A stretch of 63,750 bases of DNA from Emmonsiellopsis sp. PD_33 (lineage: Eukaryota; Ascomycota; Eurotiomycetes; Onygenales; Ajellomycetaceae): assembly GCA_032988165.1 (NCBI GenBank), contig JANTQF010000201.1, forward strand, positions 1-63,750. Reading direction: 5' to 3'. Shown one piece after another: positions 1 to 13,099 of the stretch. The position numbers were made by a program, and so were the translations under genes. How positions within the stretch are numbered: position 1 is the stretch's first letter; each line of letters starts with the position of its first letter. A model generated the notes under the pieces. That model worked only from the letters and a program-made list of their open reading frames with translations. It made no database searches and was not told where the DNA came from.

Positions 1-118
1 TGTGCATCCGGAGTTGCAGGAGGGGGATAGGTGGACGATGTCGTATAATGTTAATAGTATGGATGGGAAGATTGGGGAGGATGGGGATAATTATCGCGAT
101 CCGAGTATTTACAGGCCG
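1..118. other. CpG-containing left edge
   Basis: This stretch has CpG at 9, 36, 42, 95, 97, 102 and 117, a normal density, and then CpG disappears for about 31 kb. It is probably the end of ordinary flanking sequence next to the hypermutated domain. No gene can be called from such a short piece. Confidence 0.7.
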
Positions 119-690
119 AGATTTGTGCCTTGTGGTTTATTGAGATGGTGGAATTCAAAATCAACCACTTGGACATGATGACTTTTAATTTCCACACATG
201 TTTCCATGGTGCTTCTATCATTCCACATGCAGTTAGTGTGTCCACACAGTCAAAGTGTCCCACAAGATTCCAGTATGGATGCAATATAATGGCAACTATT
301 AAGAGTAGAAGAGCTTATTAAGGAATCCAGTAGCTACTTATTATCATCAGTAAATATAATAAGATTTAAATGTAATTTAATGGTGTAGAAAGCTTAAGGT
401 CTTGCATTTAGATGATGTGCAGCTATCTAAGCTCCAACACCTCTCTTGGCCTGCATGCAGCTCCTGAAATGTGATGACTAATCTAGAAAGTTACATACAA
501 AACTCATAGAGATATCCTAGTCCCACTTCTTTGCTCCCAGAGTCCTTTTCAACATAACTGCCACCAAAACCACCTGCAAAACACTCATTAAAACACTCAT
601 TAAAATCATCCATAAAACACATGAGATCCACCACTCTATTCATTCTTCTTAGCTTCACCCTCTTCCTTCACATACCTGAGATCAATTCCT
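119..690. other. Spacer, no gene recognised
   Basis: CpG-free sequence between the left edge and the first copia fragment. Short open frames here have no recognisable protein character. It may contain the 3' LTR of the minus-strand copia element, but no LTR pair could be matched. Confidence 0.4.
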
Positions 691-1180
691 ATTTACTTCA
701 TGGAGATCTCAAACTTCTCAAGCACCAGTAGCTTCATTAAACTGTCTGCTGACATGTCATTCATAAACAGTTGTTTTATGTTGATAATCTTCTTCTCAGC
801 TGCATCTCAAATATGATGGTAGTGAATCTCAATGTGGTGAATGTTCTGTGTAACCTTTTTACCCTGAATAACTGCCAGAGTGCCCATATTATCTGTATAC
901 ATCAGGACAGTGATATTTGCAGGAGCTAGGCTGAGTTCACCAAGCAGGCTGCAGATCTGAATGACAGTCTTAATCAATTTACTTGCAGTTATGTATTTGA
1001 CTTTTATTGAGGATAGTGCTACTATTATTTGCTTCACTGAGTGCCAGGCTATTAGGCTGCCTGCAAGCTTAATGATCATGCTGGATATTGACTTCCTATC
1101 CTTCTTATTATCAGTGTAGCCATCATTTGATTAATTAAGCTATGTAAGTTCTTGACTGCTATTTATATGATTCAGATCTT
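690..1180 (-). pseudogene. Ty1/copia RNase H and pol C-terminus (fragment B)
   Basis: Read on the minus strand this is the end of a copia Pol. It shows GYTDNKKDRKS, then IIKLAGSLIAWHSVKQ, ALSSIKVKYITAS and YTDNMGTLAV, then HHIEIHYHHI, followed by a C-terminal MSADSLMKLL where copia has a conserved A-D-x-L-T-K block. The order matches the RNase H domain of copia elements. RT and integrase are missing upstream, so it is a 3' fragment. It lies immediately downstream, in minus sense, of a second copia RNase H (fragment A), so two different elements are stacked here. Substitutions such as T to M are what CpG decay gives. Confidence 0.82.
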
Positions 1181-1429
1181 TGATAGTTCAAGATAATGAA
1201 AATAGAAAAGGCCACATTATATAGGGAAAAATCATAGGAATAACTGAAAACTATCTAATTTCTGAAAGATAAGAAAATGCTGGAAGGATCAAATGAATGT
1301 AACCATGAAAGTTGAGTATGATGGATTGATTTGATGATAGCATTGAGGCTGTTAATATAGTAAATATAGTGTGGAATCTCACATACCCCCTCAGTGAATG
1401 ATAGAGGTATTTGGTGAAAAATCAATGTA

Positions 1430-2545
1430 GTTTTATGCTTATATCCATCAAGTTGATGAGATAGCAGAATGTCTTGTGAGTGGAATAAGTAAGTAGTTTG
1501 GTGAAGCTGTTCACAGGCATCTCTTTTGTTTCTATTCACCTAATTAATATGTAGCATTCTTGGACCTCCTGGTGGAGCCAGTGGTTATGAATGTCAATAT
1601 GGCAGAGCTTTGTCACTATTCAGGGAGAATCCTCCTGGAGTAACTATATTGCCTGAGTGTTATTATTGTGGATAACCAGTTTGCACTGAAGGTTAAATCC
1701 CATTTATTTGAAGAGTCTCCTCCACCAATATACCTTGCAAGCAGTAGCAGATATAGCAAGTAATTTGAATTCAGTGGAAGATATGCTCACAGTCTGTTGT
1801 TTGGCAGACTTTCAGTTAATTATACCTCCAAAAAGTGTAAATGCCATCTCATGAGTACTCTACTGAGTAGTAGTATTATCAGCAAATGCCACATCTGTGT
1901 GGACACAGAACACTAGTTTGTCATCAGTTGGGGCACTATATTTAATTGCTAGATAGTAGGTTTGATATTCATGAGTAATAAGGTAGTTAATGAGATTACT
2001 GTGCTTGAGGCTGAGCTGAACTATGTGGTCTACCAGAACACTCATGACATATATGAGATCAGGTTGAGTGCTAATAGAAGAGTAAATAATGGATCCTATT
2101 TTGCATTGATAACTGTGAATCTACTGTAGAGTTAGTAAGCTATCATAAAGAAATATTAATTCAATTGATAGGAGAGTGTGATAGAGTCCATGACATTCAA
2201 CATTAAATTTCACAGCTATTTTGATCATATAGCTATCCTGGTATAACTAGAGTTTCTTAGTGATATGATCTCAGAGAACTTAAATTCCCAAAAATTATTG
2301 AAGTTCTCTTATATCTCTAAGTTCATAGATCTTCATTAACATCTCTGTGAAATTCATAAAGACTGTCTTATTCTTCCTATAATATAAGATGATAATGTCA
2401 TTAACATAGAAAAACATCATAAGGCCTAGCCCTACAAATAGACACAGTTCTTTGGGTACCTAGGTTAAACCTAGCTTTTTCAAAGTCTTTTTCAATTCCT
2501 CATTCCACAGTAGGGGAGATTCAGGAAGTCCATATAGGGCCCTAA
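1430..2545 (-). pseudogene. Ty1/copia reverse transcriptase-RNase H (fragment A)
   Basis: Minus-strand copia Pol. It begins with ALYGLPESPLLWNEEL, the RT 'YGLKQSPRLW' block, near 2,530. It continues to FFYVNDIIIL near 2,390, the RT catalytic box, where copia normally has YVDD, so the first Asp is Asn. ELRDIREL follows. The RT/RNase H connection is at 2,045-1,860 (VFCVHTDVAFADN), then SSTEFKLLAIS and CHIDIHNHW in RNase H. The C-terminal MPVNSFTKLL is near 1,520. It has several stops and no integrase or gag. The sequence upstream (2,550-2,735) no longer looks like copia, so the element is 5'-truncated. Confidence 0.85.
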
Positions 2546-2734
2546 CCCTATTTTTTGGAGAATTAGATCTGGAATTGAAATTGGGTTCAGAAATTGTGCA
2601 CTCTGATTCATCAGAGCAGGGATTATCCAAAGTAGGCTTGGCAGGTAGAACATCAAAACTGACCCTATTCCCATTTCAAGGTTCAACCCAATTCTGCCCA
2701 GGATTTGACTCAATTCCTCCACCAGAATCAGGTC

Positions 2735-3880
2735 AGTGATGCCATGGGTGAAGCTGGGTTATGCCTATCCCCACCACATAACTTGTTCTCTTGCTGCAAT
2801 GCACTTTGCTTTGCCATCCTATTTCCTTCTTTGATGATTGATGAAGCTGAAGTTGCATCTATCCTCATATATAACTAAATTACTTGTTGTGATGCACTTT
2901 ACTTTGCCATTCTTTCTCTTAGTGTCATTGAGATAGATATTATGTCTATCCTCCATCATAATATCATTACTTTCTGTGATGCAATCTTCTGAGGTCTTGT
3001 TGGTGCTCTTTCTCTTCTCATTGCACAGTGAAGTTGCTGTTGGGTCTATCTCTAAATATAATCTGATCTATCACTGTGATGTATCTCATGTTGCTGTCCT
3101 TTCTTTTCCCATCACATGATGAAGTTGCTGTTAAGTCTATCCCCAAGTATAACCTAATCTATTACTATGATGCATCTTATATTGCTGTCCTTCCTCTTCT
3201 CATTACATTGTGAAGCTAATATTAGATCTATCTCTAAGTATAGCTTAATTTATCACTACAATGCATCTTAAGTTTCCTTCCTTCCTCTTCCCATTGCATT
3301 GTGAAGCTGGCATTGTGCCTATCTCACACTACAACCTAGTTGCTTGCTGCAATGCACTTTACTCTATCATTCTTTCTTATAATGAAGCTGGCCTTGCACC
3401 TATTCTACACTACAACATCATCTCTTCCTGTGATGTAATCTTCTGTTGCTGCCCTTCCTCTTTGCAACACTTTAGTGAAGCTGGTATTATGCCTATCCTC
3501 AAGTATAATCTGATCTATCACTATGATGCACTCTACTAACTGTCTATTACACACTGCAGCCTGATGATAACTTACTGCAATGCATGTTACTCTCCCTTCC
3601 TCTCTCCCAGTACAGCTGGTATTCTAATATAATTAATTACTGTAATGTATCTAGTTGTGTCATCTCTTCTCTTTCTACTACTTTATGAAGCTGTCATCTT
3701 TATTATCCCCAAGTGGAACTAGATGGATCATCATGATACATCTTATCATATCACCTCTTTCTCTTCTCAATGTGTGAAGCTGGGTTTAAGATCTAACTAA
3801 TACTGAGTACCCTCTCTTGTCTCTCACAATAGTCTTGCTTTCTCATGAAGCTGCTGTTATGCCTATCCCACACTATTCAA
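2735..3880 (+). repeat. ~92-bp degenerate tandem repeat, about 12 copies
   Basis: The core TGAAGCTG...CCTATC recurs at about 2,750, 2,842, 3,029, 3,119, 3,210, 3,302, 3,381, 3,475, 3,685, 3,773 and 3,846, spaced roughly 80-95 bp. Each unit also carries a 'cacta..GATGCA' block and a CTTCCTCTTCTCATT block. In one plus frame (3,261-3,539) the repeat translates as EAG-x-x-PI-x-x-YN units of about 30 residues, but I see no known protein repeat in it and treat it as a minisatellite. Confidence 0.75.
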
Positions 3881-4889
3881 GCCTATATAGAAATGAGATA
3901 TCTTAGCTGTTTCCTTATAGTTCTCTTTCATTCTATTATCTACCTTTTATCAGCTTTCACAGTAGACTACCTACTGTGCTTTTCTCATTTATTTGAATCT
4001 TGATATTAGACTATTTACCTATTGTGTCTTTCAGTATAATAATGCCTTGCAACCTCACTTTTTTCATTGCTCTGCAGCATCATTGAATAATTTACCCTTA
4101 TCTTCATTCTATCCTCTCCTCATTCATACCATCTATTGTCTATCTTCCTCCTAATATCATTATTTTATCTGTTATCTCTCCATTCTATCCTCCCTTTCTT
4201 TCTGACTTCATTCTCTTTTCCAGGGACCATATCTTCTCTCTTGCACCTATTGTGTTGACTCACTACTGCATGTATTACATATAGACTGACTATACCTTTA
4301 TTTTTTTCTCTTCTAATCATTTCTTCTACTACCATCTTTCTTCTCTAATCAGTTCACTTAGTAATCAATCAGATATGTATTCTCATCAGCTCATTAAATC
4401 TTCACTTTCAGCACTCAGCTCAGTCATCATTATTACAGCTTCCACTTTACTTTTCTCTACAATCTGATCTCAGTGGTGATCAACATTGTCAGGCTACTAT
4501 CATTCTTTTACTTATTAGATAGGGTCTACCACTACCATCTACCTTCTTTATCTAATGTATAGCTTTTTAAAGACAGGAGACTCCTCTTTCATTACTTCCT
4601 GATATATCCTACCAATTTACTCCTGTGATCTTTTCTCTCAATAACAACACCCTTTCATCTTTATCTCTCTTTAATAATACCTGGGGAATTAATCCTGTTT
4701 ACATGCATCAACTTTCTATTAGTTGACACATTGGCAAGAGAGCCTCACAGCTCACCTCTAGCAGTGTATATCCCTTTATTTTGAGCTACCTGATTTCATT
4801 GCCATTGACATCCAATTCTCACTAAATTAGAGACTAATAGCTTGTTTTACTATTATAACTTCAGAATTTCCAATGTCTCTTATTATCAG
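3881..4889. other. Pyrimidine-rich spacer upstream of the F-box array
   Basis: The plus strand is strongly C+T-rich with long TCTCTTC-type tracts. No domain is recognised in any frame. Similar pyrimidine-rich sequence lies before several F-box units and may be remnant promoter sequence. Confidence 0.4.
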
Positions 4890-6390
4890 CAACTATTAAA
4901 CCCTGGCACCAGCTCAATTTATATATAATCCTTATGATCTACTACAGTGCATGCCTCCTGAATGCTTTCTACTCATTCTACAATACCTCCCTGCCTTCAA
5001 ACTCTACAAACTGTAACTGGTCAGCTATAAATGAAATGAATACATCAAATCATATATCTCTCTTTTTGACTTGTATTATTACTTACCAGACTTTCAAACC
5101 CAACTTTCCTCTTGCAACACTGATCTTCAAGCTAAATAATTTCACAATTTTGGTATGTTATTTCCCCTAACTCTCTGTATGTACTTACTAAAAATATAAA
5201 ATACTCAGCTGACACATTATATAAATACATTATTAACAGACCAACTGAAATCACTTTTATTAGCTCACTTGGCTTCTTTGCTACTGCAGGCCAATACATT
5301 GTCAGGACTGATAACAATGTCCATCCTCTTCCTGTCAATTATGATCCTTTAAATGTACACTGGCAAATTCTCATTAGTAAGACAATTAGTGATTTAATAC
5401 TCCTTTAAGTCTCTTGTCCTTCTGATTCATCTTGCTGTCTCCTTGTCAACTCTTCTGGTATAATGTGTGTTTTTGATAGGTCCAGATCCACCCTCAAGTA
5501 TGCTCTATTTAATATTTTCTTTTATCTAGCTATACTTATATATTATTACTAATTTAAATCCTAGTAACCTTGTTACCATCCAATCCCTCTCCAAAGTAAA
5601 GCAGTTGTCATAGGTGACACCAAACATCCCCTATTTGATAAGACAGAATAAGCTATACCTGTTGTCCATAGACCCCTCTAAGCTCTATACTTATGACATT
5701 AATTCTGACCAGCACATCTACACCACACCTATAACTCTGGAACAGGCCAGTCATCTTAGTGATTAGCACTGCTGCAATGCTATTAAAGTCATCCTTCCCA
5801 ATGAATTTGAATGCCTGATATATTTTAATGCTCCCAAAGCTACCCCTATTACACATAATCCCCCCACACCCCTACATATTAAAGTTGTTGACACTTTGAG
5901 TGGAGAGATCTTATAGAAATTTGCACAGCTATGGTCTATTTCCTCCTATATTCAATCTGCACCAAATAAATCATTTCTATATATTGGTTGATCAAATATC
6001 AAGCCTTTAACAGTAATTGAAACATTCCTCCCTCAGAGTAATGATACCTTTATGAAACTGCAAACTCATGCTATTTATATACATTATCTTAATGCATGTC
6101 ATTACTTTATCCTTTCATATCTTAACCTTGCTATTACCTATAGATCCAGCCTTCTGTTCTCCATGGCCTTTCAGGAGTGTTCTGGCCATTCCCAACACTA
6201 ACATGCTAGAAATAGTGTGGGAACTATCATTGATTGACTCTTTTGTCTTAAATCTCTATAGAATCTAACTAGTATAATATCCCCCACAGCACCTCTGATA
6301 ACCATGAAGCTTTATAATTAACAGGTGCTTTATATAGTACTTCAACCCTCTCATTTCCCTCAAGAAGCAGTATGCATTTTCTATTTCTAG
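4890..6390 (+). pseudogene. F-box family pseudogene, unit 1
   Basis: Exon 1 has a clear F-box: PECFLLILQYLPAFKLYKL followed by EYIKSYI, with two stops at expected basic or Trp positions. The exon ends at a GGTATGTTATTTCC donor near 5,152. Exon 2 resumes at about 5,195 with FFATAGQYIVRTDNNVH and a later LVNSSGIMCVFDR. The C-terminal region has IPYLIRQNKLYLL, VILPNEFECLIYF, DTLSGEIL and TVIETFLPQSNDTF, and ends CIFYF-stop. This block order recurs in every other unit. F-box proteins are SCF ubiquitin-ligase substrate adaptors; here that role is inferred from the family. The gene is broken by multiple stops and shifts. Confidence 0.78.
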
Positions 6391-7029
6391 AGGTATGTCT
6401 CCCACTCTCATGTTAGTATCTCTTTCTTATTTAGTTATATTCCCCTTTTTATACCCTCATCTAACTTACTCTTGTATAGTTATTGATTTATAACTCTCAG
6501 ACAGTCTACTTTTCTTATGCTCTGATGAATTACTACTCTATTCCTACACTACCATGCTAGCCCCTTCAGCTATTACCATATTGTCTTATTCATCTCTGTA
6601 TTTATTTCTGCATACTTTTATCTGCCAGGTAAGTTTATATTTAATATTTTATTAACCTACATTCCCATTTACTTATGTGTTTTTCTTAGATTTTCCCATA
6701 TTATTCTATCTCCATGTTTCATTATTACATCATCATTTGCAGGGAAAACATCCCCTCTCAGTCTTATTCCACTGTTTTGATTCATGGCCACTACAATCCC
6801 AGCTCCCAGAGTTAGTATTACTAGATAGCTATTTACTTTTTCCTTCTTCTTGTCCCTTCCATATCTTCTTTCTCTTATATTAGGTCTCACTGATTAACAT
6901 ACATCCTGCAGTTAGTATCTCCAGCTTGTCTCCTCCTCTTAATCCTAATCCCCTTTGATCTATCACTCTAATATAATAGCTATTATACTAACTACTTTAA
7001 GTTCTAGTTATCATTTCATCTTATCTCCC
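6391..7029. other. Spacer between units 1 and 2
   Basis: No convincing F-box is seen in this interval even though unit 2 follows. A possible splice donor (CAGGTAAGT) sits near 6,630. A weak, deletion-bearing resemblance to the recurring palindromic element begins near 6,522. Confidence 0.35.
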
Positions 7030-8259
7030 TCTTTTCCTCTATGTCTGACTGCCACCATGCCTATCTGCAGCATACCCCTGTTAGATCTACCTCTCTAACT
7101 TCTCCAGCCAATCATATAATATAATTTACATATTGGATCTATAGCTTCATATTATTATTTCCCACACATGACATTCTTTTCAGCAGCAGGCTGCTATGCT
7201 ACCTAGGTAGCTCCAGATGGAGTTTACTAGAGGATTCTTAATGAGAATTCTTATAACTAGCCACATAAGCTTAATATCTCAATCTACTGCCCCTCTACCT
7301 ATACTATTAAGATTAACTCTGCTGGTATACTGTGCATCATTTCTACTGACTCTGAGCCTCAGTATGTTTTGTTTACCATATTGCAGTTTTTTTTGCCATC
7401 CCTATTACTAGCTAACTATTAGGACTACCCTAGTATTCATATTCAATCCCTGGATGGAGCAGAATTGTGGTCTCTATTTATCAGGGATTACCCATACTTT
7501 ATTAGCAACAAAAAACTCTATACCTGCTACAATTAACCCCCTACAATGTCAGCCTATGATCTCATATCTGGTACTTAAATATACAGATAAATAGCTACTG
7601 ATGATGAGGTTTCTGCCTTCCATCTTCCTAATACCTGCATTCCAATTGAGATTATCCTTCCCAATCATTCAGAGTGCCTGGTTTATTCACACACTTGTGG
7701 CTTATTAGACTTAGATAATGCTTATTTTCACTATGGATGCCTTAAGATCATTGACACATCCAATGGCAAGATTGTTAATGAAATCTCCCATATCTGATCT
7801 GAGAATGGGTACTTAAAACCCACTTCTAAGAGTAGATTTGCAGCCATTTCTCACTCTCATCAATATAAAGACATGGTGTTGATTGAGACATTCTCACCCT
7901 ATTTTAGTGGCCATTTTATTAGCTATTGAAGAGATGCTATTATTTCATGCTATTTTGCATGGCCAACAAGTCTCTTTATCCCCTCAATCTCTCTCTTTCT
8001 GAACCTCTCCACCAACCCTCCTGATATCATTCCAATTGATCTAACCAGTTATGATCCATGACACACAGAATACTTTGAAGCCCTGTTGACTATAACTATT
8101 AACTGATACTATTTCCTAGCCTCCCCACAATCTATTAGAGGTTTACTGTTCCCAATCCACTGTCTTCTTGACATCCAAGTTTTCAATGATAGAACAGTCA
8201 GGGTCATAGCTGACACCCCAACCTCATGCAGCTCCTATACTGTGTTGTTTCAATTTTAA
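7030..8259 (+). pseudogene. F-box family pseudogene, unit 2 (F-box not seen)
   Basis: Only the part after the F-box is recognisable. The blocks are FSAAGCYAT, VAPDGVY, INSAGILCII, then AELWSLFIRDYPYFISNKKL, IILPNHSECLVYSH, DTSNGKIVNEISH and VLIETFSPYFSGHF. The end is VRVIADTPTSCSSYTVLFQF-stop. The order and spacing match unit 1. The last ~200 bp (8,080-8,259) are nearly duplicated at 14,550-14,734. The palindromic element follows 242 bp after the stop. Confidence 0.7.
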
Positions 8260-8500
8260 AAGTGCTTTCAGTTTCCTTCTTTAATACTTAGTATGCTTAT
8301 CTTTTACTGGGCCTTTAATGCTAGCCCCCCTTCCCTATACCAGTTTTCATCTAATCTCTATCTTATAGGGTTCACCAGAGTTTGACTATTCTTATCCATT
8401 ATGCAACTATTATATTACTTTTAAATGCTTTTTAGCATTTATTTCTCATTCAAATTTCCTATACTTTTTCAATGCTCTCCTCTGCTTTAGTCCCACATCC

Positions 8501-8530
8501 TGATACACTAATTATTTAGTGTTTATCTTT
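8501..8530 (+). promoter_or_regulatory. Recurring palindromic element, copy 1
   Basis: Reads TGATA-CACTAA-TTAT-TTAGTG-TTTATC. Inner arms CACTAA/TTAGTG are perfectly complementary and outer arms GATA/TATC also pair. A pyrimidine tract ending CTTTAG precedes it. It is 242 bp after the unit 2 stop. Whether it acts as DNA site, RNA hairpin or 3' end signal cannot be told. Confidence 0.7.
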
Positions 8531-9056
8531 AAACAATTCTTCATTCTTCTAACACTACTTACTCTTACCACTTTCATTCTCCTTATCCTTCTATATCAGT
8601 TTTCAGCTTTTAAAATGCCTGGCAAATCATCACCACCCAGTAATCATGAGCTCTTAGTTTTATATGGCATCAACTGGCCTAGTTGACAGTATTATATTAC
8701 TATACACCAAAAATGGGAGGGGTCCAGCTTCAGTGGGATCATGTGATTTCACTAAGTCAGATCAGGGAGGTACCCTCCCCTTTCCAACCTTGGATGCCAA
8801 TAAAGATACAGTCAACAAGATATGAGGAATATAGCTATCTCACAGCAGCTATTTTAATATTATCTCTCATCTGCAACCATCAACCCTTCATGTCAGCATC
8901 AAGGTTAGTTTCAATTCCTCCATGCATAGCTTTTCATTTTTTCTTTTAACCCTCCCAATGCACAGCTAGCCTAACACTTCTTACATAGCTACCTTACATG
9001 TCTTGCTATTCTTCTTACTGTGTCTTGCCATCCACATATTAATTCTACTGCTCACA

Positions 9057-10527
9057 ATGTCTGATTTCCACATTGCCCAACCCTCTCACTCTGTCAGCCC
9101 CATTGAATGTCTCAATTATGACTGTATTCTTCTTATTTTTTACTACATTTCATGTAGTGAACTCTGCAGCCTTAAACTCATCAATAATGAGTGGAATAAA
9201 TATATTACAGTGTGGATCACTAAGCATAGTTGATAATACCACTGGCCTGAGTTGAAAGACTTACTCATATTCATCACACTTGAATCTGAGGTTATACTAT
9301 ATAATAATCTTTGTATGTTATCTATCTACCCTTTTTATGCTTCCTACTACTAACTTTCATATTCCTATCAGGCAAGTTAATTCATAACTTCTCCAAGGGT
9401 AAGATAACTCTTATCTGGAACCTCCCCAGCACATCATACTTTGCAACAGCAGGTGACTACCTGATCTGGCTTGATGATGCTAGTATTCATTGGCAAATGG
9501 TCTATAATCTCAAACTTAGTTCATCAATTCAGCTTTCATTGTCTTGCTTTGCCCATCATACTCAAAATAAAGTCTTTATTAATGCTGCTGGTGTCTACTG
9601 TGTCTTTTTACCTACTTTAAAATCTAGATATATCTCTGCATCAGCTCTACCTTTCTTCTCTATACTAGTAAATACTTTACTTAACAATCCATTCACAGAA
9701 CATTTATTCAACCTCTAATGGGAGGGAAATCCTGATCTCTGCCACCACACCAGACTTCCTTTCTAATTGGAAAAAATAAGCTTTACATCTATTTACTGCT
9801 GCTATTAACTATATCAGCCTACAATCTCAAATTCAGCAGTCTGATTTACTTGCAGTTAATTCCACAAGCCAAGGCATGGTGCCATTCCTTTACAAGATAT
9901 CTCAGTGCTATAGAGCTTATCCTCTGCAATGGCTCTGAACATATGATATACTCAGAGTTCTACCATAACTTGCCTGGATCCAATGTTTCCAGTGTATCCC
10001 ATTTTAAGGTTGTTGACCCTTCCAATGGTCAAGTACTACAAGAGTTTTCTCAGTGGTACTTCCCATCCTGTTCCTATATGCAACTAGGATCAAATGAGGG
10101 GTTTCTTTTCATTAGATAAACAGGTCATGATGAGGCAAACACAATCCTTATTCAGATATTTTTATCACAGAGTGATAGGACCTTTACCATACACTAAACA
10201 GATCTTCTCAAAATACATGAATTATCCTAAGACCTTAAGGTAGTATATATTCATCTATCTCTCTGCCTCACTATAGGATCTCTGGAATCTGTGATCTACT
10301 GTTTCATTCCCACCTTAGCTTCTAGTGGCTTATTATAGGGGGCAAATTCTTCATTGTGGCAATCAATTAATTCATTATTTACTCTGAAAGGTTCCTAACT
10401 TACTATCAGCTCTGCAGAGCATTCTGCTCATATTGCTGATATCTAAATAATTCCCTAAGGAACTATTTGGATAATTGCAGACATACCCCTAAATATGCTA
10501 CCCCAGGTTTCAATCTTTGACTTTTAA
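9057..10527 (+). pseudogene. F-box family pseudogene, unit 3
   Basis: ATG at 9,057 opens MSDFHIAQPSHSVSPIECLN, leading into the F-box: YDCILLIFYYISCSEL, CSLKLINNEWNKYIT and VWITKHS. Two stops, then HWPELKDLL and a GTATGTTATC donor near 9,311. Exon 2 from ~9,373 gives HNFSKGKITLIWNLPS, FATAGDYLIWLDDASIHWQ and FINAAGVYCVF, open for 135 codons. Further blocks are AIELILCNGSEHMIYSEF, VDPSNGQVLQEFSQWYFP and the C-terminus VSIFDF-stop. This is one of the best preserved members and a good reference for the family. Function as SCF adaptor is inferred from the F-box only. Confidence 0.82.
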
Positions 10528-11077
10528 AACACTAAGTTCCATATTTTATAAAACACAGTATTTTGTGCTATATCTCTCTATTTTCCTTCTTCTTTATTAC
10601 TCTCCAACTCTTATACTTTATAAGATCTAATATCTCCTGCTATGCCTTTCTATTTTTTTTTCCCTTATATTTACTCATTTTATTATCTCTATGAGCTAAG
10701 ACTAATTTAGCTTTGAGTAAGTAGCAGCAGAGGAGGACATCATCATGTTAGTAATTATGGTAACTATCTAATTTCTTTGTTTTCTTTTCCCATCTAGTAG
10801 TGAGTTCTTATATTATGTAAGTACTGTTTGCAGCTGGTTAACAAAGCAGCCTAAGTTACTGAGTTACTAAAAGAACATAGCTGTTGCCCACACCCTCCCT
10901 CTATCTGTAACTATTAATATTTAACATCACCATCATCAAGGTCAGTATCAATTCCTCTCCTCCTAGCTTTATATATTTTATTCTATCAGATAAATTCACA
11001 TTCAGGCTAATAATCTTTAGTTCATTATTCTACTCATTTCCTTGTCCTGCCTTTCTGCTACCATATCCAACTTATCA

Positions 11078-12543
11078 TGTATGATATTAGATATTTACAC
11101 AGCAGCATCAGCTCTGCATTCCATCAGCTCAATTATCTGTTTGAATAAAGATTGTTTTCTTCTCATTCTTTACTATCTCATGCTGAGTGACATCCACTGC
11201 TTCAGACTTATCAGCTGTTTGTTTAATGTATATGCTACCTCATGGATTCAGAACCATAGCTGGAGGTATCATTGCATCTAGTTTATATCCTCTCTCTTAC
11301 CTTCTTTACTAGAAGTCAGACTCAAGTAATATACTACTCTGGGTATGTAATTTATTTATTTGCTCTTTTTTATATTTATTAATACTAACTTTCCCATTTA
11401 TCTTATACTAGTCAAGTTGCTCATCAACTTTTCCAAGGGAAATGAAATCATTTTATAAAAATATTCAGAAGCTTTCCTGTTTGCAGTAGCAGGCCATTAC
11501 ATAGCCTGAATAGCTAGCAGTGAGTTATATTAGCAAACACTTGATGATGTTATCTTCAGTTCACTAACCTAAATTTAACCCCATTCATGCTTTTCTCCTA
11601 TAATAAGCAAAGTTCTCATTAATACTGCTGGTGTTCTGTGCCTTTACCTACATACTTCTTACCCTATTTATCTTCAGTATGACCTTTAAATCCCTCATTT
11701 TACTCATCAGTACTTCACTAATAATGTCTGCCCAGAACAGTCATTTAACCTCTTGCAGAGGGCCAAGTGTGGTCTGTGCAAAACCAGATTCCATACCTGA
11801 TTGGGAGGAACAAACTTTATACATGCACATTTAAGTCACCTATTATGTTAGTATATAATCTCAAATTCAGTCATCTTATCTACTCACACATAATATCAGA
11901 ATCAAACAGACTGTCCTTTGAGTCTGCAACATCCATTGAGCTTATTCTACTTAATGGCTCTGAATGAACCATTCAATCATACTCCATCTTCTTTAGGTTG
12001 CCTCAGATGAGTCATACTATATTCATTAACCTTAAAATTATAAATTCTTTCAGTGGTGATGTTCTTTAGCATTTCTATCAGCTATAATCTTCTTTCTCAT
12101 ATATCAAAGCAGCCTTTCATGGGGGATTCATATTTATCAGCCAACTCTCTTCCATCCAAACCCTGGTGATTATTGAAACATTTTTACCATAGAGTGATAG
12201 CACCTTTACCAAATACTAAATAGACACCATTTATCTATACAATTTACCCTTGAAATGCCTTTTCATTCACCCATCCCTCTGTCTTGCTATTAGATTTTTG
12301 GGTTCTCTAATCTACTACTATATTCTCTGGCTGTCTATTAATCATTAACTGCACAAACAGGTCAGTGATGAGTTTGAGGTCTTAATTGATATAATCTTTA
12401 AACTGGACTTCTTCCAACCTATTATAGGCTTTCCAGAGCACAGTAATCTTACCCCTCACATTTAAATAATGCCTGAAGGGATAATCTATGTAGTTTGTCC
12501 TGCAACATTTTCACATCAATAGGTTGTGCTCTAGGACTTTTAA
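11078..12543 (+). pseudogene. F-box family pseudogene, unit 4
   Basis: The F-box is DCFLLILYYLMLSDIHCF, then RLISCLFNVYATSWIQNHSW, from an ATG near 11,078. A GGGTATGTAATTT donor lies near 11,340. Exon 2 blocks are INFSKGNEIIL, FAVAGHYIA and LINTAGVLCLYL. Later blocks are IELILLNGSE, SFSGDVL, VIIETFLP, DIIFKLDFFQPIIGF and a terminal DF-stop. Order and spacing follow unit 3 closely. Many stops are present. The palindromic element lies 252 bp downstream. Confidence 0.75.
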
Positions 12544-12794
12544 ATCTACTGTTTTTCTTTTATCTTCTACAATTCATATGGTATAGTATCTTGTCATATA
12601 TCTTTCTATTTGCTATTTACTACAGTCTATATTTTTTACTGTCTAACTGTGGCCCTGTGCAGGGTTTTCCTCATCTGATTAGACACATTAATTGTACATT
12701 TCATTACTCAATACTCTTTCAAATTCTATTATTATTTTACCAGATATTTCTCTTTATTGTTGTTATTTCTCTCTTCTGCTTTCATCTTATATTC

Positions 12795-12824
12795 TGATAC
12801 CCTAATTACTTAGAGTCTATCTTT
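12795..12824 (+). promoter_or_regulatory. Recurring palindromic element, copy 2
   Basis: TGATA-CCCTAA-TTAC-TTAGAG-TCTATC. The outer GATA/TATC pair is kept; the inner arm has a mismatch. A pyrimidine-rich tract precedes it, and it lies 252 bp after unit 4. Confidence 0.6.
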
Positions 12825-13099
12825 AAGCTACCTCATATTCTAATGCTACCCACTTTTCCTATTTTCATTCTCTTTATACCCAAGTAAATCCCTATCTGCA
12901 TGCTACTCATCTCCTGCACTATAGATTGATTCCTGTATTATGCATGCCTTGCATGCAGCCAGTTAATAAAGCAGGGCCATCAGTATACTGAAAAACAACA
13001 CAATCATTATTTAGTAGGTCTTTAGATTTTCTCTTCTTCTGCTATTATTCAAACTAAGTACACTGCCAGACTAATAATCTTTAGTTATTTTAAACATCT

